Program-made: the position numbers and the translations under genes | Shown: in pieces, positions 48,601 to 57,600 of the stretch | Layout: the number at the start of each line of letters is the position of its first letter | Numbering within the stretch: position 1 is the first letter of the stretch | Source of the DNA: Ditylenchus dipsaci | Taxonomy: Eukaryota > Nematoda > Chromadorea > Rhabditida > Anguinidae | Direction of reading: 5' to 3' | Assembly: GCA_004194705.1 (NCBI GenBank) | Contig: SADC01000111.1 | Location: forward strand, 62,001 to 126,000 | DNA: 64,000 nt | Notes under the pieces: generated by a model | What the model saw: only the letters and a program-made list of their open reading frames with translations | Databases searched by the model: none | What the model was told of the DNA's origin: nothing

Positions 48601-51600
48601 ATACCATTCGACAGAACAAGAGAAACTGCACCAGTTAATACTTTTAAGTCATCCAAAACAAGTATTTTGGGGTGTTAAGCAAACGTTCAAAAGTATATTC
48701 CAGAAATCATCTTGACCTAAAGCTCTGATTTTTCTCAGCAAACCTAAATTACTGACACTGAATTCGTGTTCAGCGGGGTCGATTAACTTAAGAAACTGTC
48801 CTTTAATTCTAACAATCACTGTCAAATTTCAAATTCTGCTCGAGACAAAAATCATTTAAGATTCGAATTTTCCCAACTTTTTCTTAATTTCTTTTCACCA
48901 TTGTGTTTCTCGTGAAATTCTGCACCAGAAGACACTATTGTTCCAGGGCGTCCTCCCAGTGTTAAAGAAGTTTGAACTTTAGGGAAGGGGGGATAATTTG
49001 ACGCAAAAACACCATCTTTGCAAGTCTCTAAAAATTTTATTTGGAGATTTTTTCAATTTTTTTGCGGACTTCATATTTATAAATGTTCCCAGTGATTAAA
49101 TAAATTTCAGGTCTTTTCGAAAAAAAAAAGTGTTTTTTTTCGAAAATTGACAAACCATGATAATCGTATCATGGTTTTTCCAACTTTATCTTATTTACAC
49201 GGTGTTTTTTTACTCCCCGAATTTGATTTGTCAATTTTTTTGAAATGTTTGATCATTTTTCCGAGTTCTCTTTTTTGTTAGAAAGCTGAGATTCTATGGG
49301 TTTGTTTGATATTTGCAGATTAAGCTCTTCATTTGAGAACTTCTGTCTGCCAGTTTTCTAAATTTCAGAGTCAGTTTTTGAAAATCTGAATGTTAAGATA
49401 TGACTTTAAAAAAAATTAAAAATACTCACAACCGACTTTGAACCTTAGAAAAATGGCAGACAGAATTTCTCAAGCAAAGAGCTGAATCTGCAAAGATCAA
49501 ACAAAACCCTAGAATCTCAGCTTTCTAACAAAAAAGGAGCTTAGAAAAAAATCAAAAATTTCAAAGAAATCGACAAATCAAAATCAGACAAATTAGCTGG
49601 AACTGATGCGACTGATTTTACATCTTTACATGGCTTTTACGAAAGTTTTTACTCATATTAGAAAAACTTTTTTTGCCTATTTGCGCTGTTTATAAGGTCC
49701 TTCACAACTTGTGAGAAATGTTTTCTCGATCAGTACTCAAAATCATGCAAGTCTGAAAAAACAGCTCGAGAGGCTTCCTTGTTAGACATAATGGCACTTT
49801 CTATACTCCGGCAAACCGTTTGGACAAACCGTTTGCCGGAGCCTTTAAACGGTTTGCAGCAAACCATTCAAACTGTTTGCTGCAAACAGTTTGTAGCAAA
49901 CCTCTTAAACCGTTTGACCAAACCAAGAGTTTGCAGCAAACTATCTAAACCGTTTGCTACAAACCATTTTTCTCGAGAAAAAGGTTTGCCACTTTCATAA
50001 AACAAACCTTTTAACAACAGGGGGACCAAGGCAGTTTTTTTTACGTTTTTTTCGAAAATTTTTAGATTGTGTCCGGACCACCGCAAACCACTCAAAACCA
50101 CCTCAAGCCACCCGCAAACATGCAGAACCACCCGAAACCATCCAAAGCTACTTCAAATAAAAATTTTGCTGGAATTCAAATTTTAGTCTGAACCACCCAA
50201 CCCGAGTGGTCGACCACTTGGAGCAAAAAAAATTTTCATTTTTTCGGGTTTCAAAACCTGTTTTCTGGACTAATTCGAGCATGCTGAAGATGTTTGACAG
50301 TGGTAAAATCACGTTTTATCAAGAAATTTTTGAGTTATTGCTAACGATTGATTTCTCAAAATCGATCGTTAGCGATAACTCAAAAATTTGTCGATAAAAC
50401 GTAATTTTACAATTATCAAACCATCTTGAGAATGATCAAATTAATGCAGAAAATATGTTTTGGAATCCGAAAACGTAAAAAAAATTTTGCTCCAAGTGGA
50501 CGACCACTTGGTTTTGGTGGTCCAGCTGGCCAGTTGGTACCTGCCCGAAATATTGGGATTTGGTGCGTGAAATCGGAGTTTTCGTCTCATTTAACCCAAT
50601 TCCCTACACGATTCACACATATGATAGCATGGTTTGTTTCTGAAATTTGAAATTTTATAGACGATCCGGCTGATCCACCTGACCAGAAGGTACCCATTTC
50701 CGGCTTTGGGTCTGGGTAGGTGAAATCGGGGTTTTGGTCTTATCAAACCTAATTCACCACACGATTTTACATTCGATAGCATGGTTTATTTTTATATGAA
50801 ATTTTTTAAAAATTTTCAGGTCACCGAGGTGAATATACACCTGCCCAGGAGGTACCTACCCTGGGTTTGGGCTTTTGGTGAGTGAAATCGCAGTTTTGGT
50901 CCCATCAAACAGGATTGGGCTGTCTTTGATTGCTATTTTAACAGTACGGACAAAAATTGAAATATTTGGGAAAAAAAAAGAACTGCAAGACTAACCGAAG
51001 CTTTGATCAAACCGTTTGGAGCAAACGGTTTAAACCGTTTGGAGCAAACGGTTTAAACGGTTTGAACAAACGGTTTAAAAGGTTTGTACAAAATGTTTGC
51101 TACAAACCATGGTTTGCAGCAAACTCGTCAAACCGTTTGCTGCAAACGGTTTGAAACAAACGGTTTGCCGAAGTATGTAAAGGGCCAATAAAAACCGGGA
51201 TTTCGGACAGGTAAAGATAATGTTCTCCAGTGAATTCAGATTTTTGAACAATGTCGTGGCTCCTGAGTGAAATTGCAATATTTATTCCTAGCTTGTTATT
51301 TATTGTCTTGCTTATATTTTTGTTGATGCGTTTTGCTTTTTTTCTACTTCTTTTTCGAATTTCTTTATTTATCCACTTTTTACTTTTTTTTCAACCTAAA
51401 AAATTTATCAATGCAAACTTTTTTAATTAATCACCTTAATTTCAGATTCCTTTTCGGTTAAAGGAGCCATGGATTTGCATTCTGTCATCAACAATCTTAG
51501 GATAGAAGATCATCAGTCTACCATTCACAACTCGTTCCCTCTGATGCATACTAGTCATGCTGGCAATCGCAACTCCACTGGCTCTAATAGCAGTCAAACA

Positions 51601-54600
51601 AGCTCAGGATTCGAGAGTGGAAAGGTTGGTACACACCATAATGAAATGAGCAATTCATTTGCAACGAATTATATTCCTCGATTAGTTCGACTGTTCTGCT
51701 AGTGAATCATTCTATTTCTGATGGATTTTTGCATAAATTAGAAGATGGTGAGAATAGCACTATAATTGGTTATTTTTCAGACTGGCTCATCAACCGGCGG
51801 TGATTTGTCCAACTTGGTCAACTCGAATAGTTCTAGCAGTTGTACCTCCTCCAATCTAGTCACGGCTGTCAATCTAATGGATAGTCCTTCGTCTAGAGTA
51901 TCTTCATCTGGGTCGACCACCAGTGCAGGTCGACTTTCCACATACTACACCTCTTTGGATGAATATTGCTGTGAAATAACAGGTCGGTTTTTATTAGGCT
52001 AAAGTACACTGTATCGAGCCTTCCAAAATGGATTAGAAGTATGTTGTTTTGCTGTTGTTTTAATGCTTGTAAAGTGTAAAAAACACGTTTTAAGCTGTGG
52101 AAAGGCCATTTCTAGAAAAAACTTTTTAACCAAATTTTGACTTTTTGCCTTGGGGGACCAAGGTAAACCACATATGGAGGGTGCCTGGATGTCTTTCCGA
52201 ACCGAATTTACATTTTTATAAGATAGGGTTTGAACAAAGTTTTGATAACTGGGACTTACAGCATAAATTAGTTCTGATATGCATACATTTTTATGCATCT
52301 AGAGTCACTTACAAGTGATTTGTATCTGAGGTAATTGGGTGTGCGCATCTCAACTCCAAGTATCCCCGGAGGCGGAGCCTCCTGCTGGGGCTTGGTTGGT
52401 TAGAGATGTGCGCACTCACTTACCTTAGAGATGAATCCGAGAAGACTACAGGGTGTGTCAGAATCACGCACACTTTTTTTCAAACAAAGTTTTTGTGGCA
52501 TTGCGTTTTTTCTATAAATTTTATAAATATTTTTTAAAGTTAACCAATCATTTCGTAGCTGACATTCATAGCTACAAAATGAGTGGTCAACTTTTAAAAT
52601 AGGGTTGTGAAATTTATAAAAAAAGCCTAATACCACAAAAACTTTGTTTCAAAAAAGTGCGCGTAATTCTGACACACCCTGTATTATCGAATAATGCATT
52701 TAGATACCCTTTTTGCTTAGTCCAGCAAGATAAATAAAATAAAAAGTTAATATGGAGGACATCCAGGTAACCTCCATAGGTGGTTTACCTTGGTCCCTCT
52801 AGACAAAAAGTCAAAATTCGGTCAAATTCTTGGAATGCTTAAGTGTAAAAATGGCCTTCCCACACCTAAAAACGTGTTTTCTACACGTTTCAAGCATTAA
52901 AACAGCAAAAAATGCTTTTAGGCCATTTTGGGAAGATTCACTATAGTGTGCTCCGGACTTTTATTATATTGCTTGTTGAGGAAAACTAATCCCGAGACAA
53001 GTTGGCAATACTAAAGAAAAAATTGTCAAAATGATGAAAAGGGTGTAAGGTACAGTCCTGCAGTTTGATGTTCTGGGGACGTAAAAAAGACCACTGCCCT
53101 AAAGTTTTCGAGTTAAATTCCTGAACCTAACATTAATCTATTCTACTTGTTGTAGTTGAAAATATTTTGCACCTTAACACAAAGTGCTAGTCATTTTAGC
53201 ATCTATCAAGGACTTGATACAAAGTGGTAAAAAACTGTATAGCTTGCGTTTTTTCAGCGATGTGTATTTTTGGCAACTTATTTTAAAATCCATAACAAAA
53301 AAAAACTGGCGCTATAATTTTGTAAAAAGGTCAAAAATATGATTTGAAAGTTTGCGGGTGGTTATACACAGCTGGCAAGTTTTTCCATGAATAAAACCGT
53401 TAAAAATTGACAGATGGGTTCCATATTCAAAATTTTATTTGTAAAGACAAAAGGAATTTTTTGATTTGTTTTAAAATTGAAATTAAAAACCCGAAATTAA
53501 AATTTAATAACCTACCAAATAATTCCTTCTGTTTTAAATCCATAAAATTCTGAATGCAGAACCCATTCAGCATTTTAACGAGCTTTTATGTTTTATGAAT
53601 GAAACCCATTTAAAAACTTGCCATCTGTGTATAAATATCCGCGAACCTATGCACCTGATTAGTAAAAAACAGGACAATTTTTTTTTTGATGCAATTGGGC
53701 CTTGCCCATCATGATTTTGTTTAACAGATGAGTAATATTTTGTGCAATACACTTTGGCAAGACAGAAAATTTGTCAATACTTTCTTGTATCTTGTATAAC
53801 TTATTTTAATATATTTTATAGGTGGATTGGGTTGTAGCAGTGCTGGTAGTAGCAACATCATCAGCCCTGAAATTGCTAACCTCACCTCCAAACAACCAAA
53901 AATCAGCAGTAAGGCAACATCTTCCTGTGGTCGTGTCAACATCAGAGAAATGATGGCTAAAGGCATACCCGTGAGTTCTACATCTATATTTGACAGTTGG
54001 CTTTATTGCTTAGTGTTGCAGGAATCAGAAATCATGGCAGAATGGTTGCAAAGACTGTGTCTCTCCCAGTGCTTAGCCTTGTTTATTAGCCAGGGCTATG
54101 ACTTGCTCTCAATTTCTAGAATAACACCTGAAGACTTAACAACACTCGGTATTTCCAAGCCAGCCGACAGGAAAAGATTGATGCAGGTATACTGAATAAT
54201 GTTACCTTAGAAAAGTGTGAATTTCGAGTCTTTTAGGACATACAACAGTGGAATATTGTTGACAACTGGCCTGCACATGTCACTGATGACAGTGGAATAA
54301 GGTATGGATTTGGGTAAAATATATATACGAACCAATTCTGACTTTAGAAAGTTTTAACAAATTAGAAACAATAAGCTGTTCTAAAAAGGCGCAGCAAGTT
54401 GAAAGACTAAGACCGAAGTCCAACAAATTTAGTTACATATTTTTGGATTAGTCAACCTAAAAAAAATATGTGGGCTGCGGATCAGTGTTGTCAACCAGAC
54501 CAGGTGCCGCACCGACACCGGCCGGTGCCTGGTGCGCTGCCGGTGGAAATTGGTAGGGGTCGGTGCCGGTGCGGGTGCCGGCGCGGAAAATCGTGATGGG

Positions 54601-57600
54601 AAAATCGTGATCGGTGCCGGTGTGGGTGCCGGCGCGGAAAATCGTGATGGGTCGGTGACGGTGCTAATGAATTTCAAGCCTGCACCGGTTCGTTCAAGAC
54701 GAAGGTAGATTTATTCATTTTCTACAGTCAAACCTCGATATAGTGGCCCTTTCAAGAACAGGCCCAGCGGCCCACCATATCGGAAAGTCCACTGTATCGG
54801 GGCCACTATATTGGATTTTTTAATTTTTGTAGCTTAGGCGAAATTTTTAATCAAAGTTGCACTGTGAAGTTTACACTTGCTAGGTTGTCATCCTCTCAAG
54901 TTTGTTCTCGCCTCGGGTCTGACACTTTTGGCCCGATTTTCGAATTTTTTGTCGGTTTGATCATCGCATTTCCTCTGATAAGAGGACATGCTCTAAAAAG
55001 GAGACACCCCCGACTTTGAAGACCTATATAATTCAGCCTGGAATGAATCTTCTGCAAATCTGTTGCTCAAGTTTTCTTAACTCCTATGAGCTCTACCGAT
55101 TCCGTGTTTCTGATTTAGGATTTCCACCCGAAAACTTTGAGATCGACCTCAAATTCGGAGGGTTGAAAAATAACTGGGCATGTCCTCCTATTACATGAAA
55201 TACGGTGACTGATTCAGGTTTCAATATAAAAAGATTCTGATTTTTGCTGTATGTTTTTTTTTTCAAAATTTTCTTATTTTGGCTGGAAAAAACCATAGTT
55301 TCTGATAGGAGTCATGTTCAGTATGTTCAGCTATGTTAGGGATCTTTTAATTAGCAAAACCAGGCAAGGGCCAGTATTTTGGAGGGGTCACTATATCGGA
55401 GCCCACTGTATCGAAGTTTGACTACGACTGTTCCAGGGTAACCACCGAAAAAGATTTATTTGACGCAGAATTTAGAGCTTATTGAGCTGTTTACCGGCTC
55501 TAGAATTTTGGAAGTGCTTAACACAGGAAATTCTTATTCTCAGCTAAAGAAATTGGCTTAGCGTGTTTTGGATATTCCAGCCAGTTAGTCACGAGATCAA
55601 ATGTTCTTTTCGCAATCGACTTTTGTTTTCAGTGGCCAAAAAAGGGATACTGAAGCAATGACTATCTGACGAAAAGTTATTCTCAATGTTCAAAATATCC
55701 TTATTGAATTTCGAAAATTTGCTTGCATTTTGGCTACAATTATGCATATTTCTATGATTTTTCGTTCCAAAAATACCTATTAAATTTACTTATTTTTTGT
55801 TGCCGGTGCGGCGGTGCACCGCCTTTGCACGGGCACCGCACTGGCCGATGCCTGGTGCGGATCCGGTGCGGAAGATCGTAAGGGTCGGTGCTGTTGCGGG
55901 TGCCGATGCGAAAAATCGTAAGGGGTAAGTGCCGGTGCGTGTGCTAGTGCAAGGTGAGCCAAAGGCCCGGTGCCGGTGCGGGTGCCGGTGCGGAAAATCT
56001 CTGATTTGCAACACTGCTGCGTATATACTTTATGTTCTTTCCAAATGCGTAGTGACTTTTTTATAGAGATTGGTTGATATGCATTGGCCTCAAGCAGTAC
56101 ATCGATCTTTTTGAAACCCAAGGTTATACAACTATGCATGAGCTTCAAAAAGTAACTTGGGAAGATCTGGAAGACATTGGTATCAGCAAACTAGGCCACA
56201 TGAAGAGAATATGTTTGGCTTTGAAGAAACTCAAGGTAACCGATCAGTAATTTATTGAACCAGGTTATATAAATGCTGTAAACGACCGGGTATGAAGAAG
56301 ATAAAATCATCTTCGTATCTCTGCTATCCGACAGAACCATCAGCGCAGAGTTTCGCACCTAGTGTAGCTTATTCGTGAGCTAAAAAATAGGCTATAGCTA
56401 ATACGATAACGGGTTATGAGGTTTTTTTTCGACTAGTCACACGTTTCATACACAGAAATGTAGCCAAGATTATGAGCTTTCATTTGAGCTATCATACAGG
56501 GTAGAAGATGATATTTTGTTAAAGCTAAGATTTTGAAAACTTTTACTGATGTCCAATTCAATAGCAGCTAGTGCTGTGCATAAAATCTCAAATTAGCGGA
56601 AATTAGAGGGAGGGGGCGGCAATCGGAGGGGGGGCGGCAATTAGAGGAAATACGGTATGCAGTAGGCCCTAGTATTCAAAACTATGTCCAACATCTTTGG
56701 TTTTTGGCTGAAAAATGGTTCCCCCTCCTTTTCCCGCCTGTGGCTTTGAGCCGTCCAAAATCAAACGACAACCCTCGGGATCCACCCGGCTGATCGGATC
56801 AGGTCAAGTACTGATACTTTTACGTCCACCACAACGGGCCGGCTTTGTAAGTGCCTTTAACGCGAGAAGAAAGAATCAATACTCTTTGGTACTTATAGGC
56901 ACCATAGAAGTGGCCCCTGTTTTGTCCCTTCCCCTCTCAATACAGCCCTTGATCCCTCTTAAAATTACTTTTCTCGTGCTTTTATAGCAAAATTATTACT
57001 TGAAATTGACTTTTGACCATTCCTAAAAATCTTGATTGAGGGGCGGGGGAGTGGTTTATATCATAGTAGGTCCAAGGATTGGGGGGGGGGTATATCATAA
57101 TAGCGCCAAGAAATCTCTCGCGATATCTTGTCCATACGTCAATAAACTTTCAACAGCTTTTGCGCAAACTTATCAATTTTATAATTTTTAGTTGAGCCGA
57201 TCTGGTTCTTTGAGAGAACAAGTCTCTAGCTTAACAGATTGTGGTGATTATGGCACTCTTCAACCCCATCACTTTCGACAAGTGCCCATTCCCTGCTCTC
57301 CTAGTACCTCTTGTTCCACCACCGCTTCTTCCACCCTCCAGCCCAACTGTTCAAGTGCTTCAGATTCTGGCTATGGCACTACCAGCCAGTTACCATCTAA
57401 CTGTTATGATAACACTGGTTTCATGTCTCCATTCATGGCTCTGGACAGGAGACATTTCCAGCAGCCATCTCAGAATCAGCAGCAAAAGTCTAGCAGTCTA
57501 ATAGATGCCAAGCAACGACCTGTAGTCACAGTATGTAATTATGAAAGTTTTCGTAACTTCATTCTCCGGTTGTCAGATTGTCAGGAAAGTTCGGCATTCA

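Larger units (their letters stand above)
54483..56016. mobile_element. hAT-type element with CCGGTGCGGGTG arrays
   Basis: Ends CAGTGTTGTCAACCAG and CTGATTTGCAACACTG. Flanking octamers CTGCGGAT and CTGCGTAT agree at 7 of 8. GC-rich CCGGTGCGGGTGCCGG arrays lie just inside both ends (54515-54670 and 55800-55995). The middle is occupied by a pogo-type MITE that itself contains a CCGTATT MITE. It lies in the intron between the two SAM domains. Confidence 0.85.

Noticed and set aside
49800..51180. Regularly spaced repeats that look like a CRISPR array
   Set aside because: Units are about 10-base palindromes with variable short spacers, in inverted terminal blocks of one element; no constant repeat/unique spacer alternation and the host is an animal.
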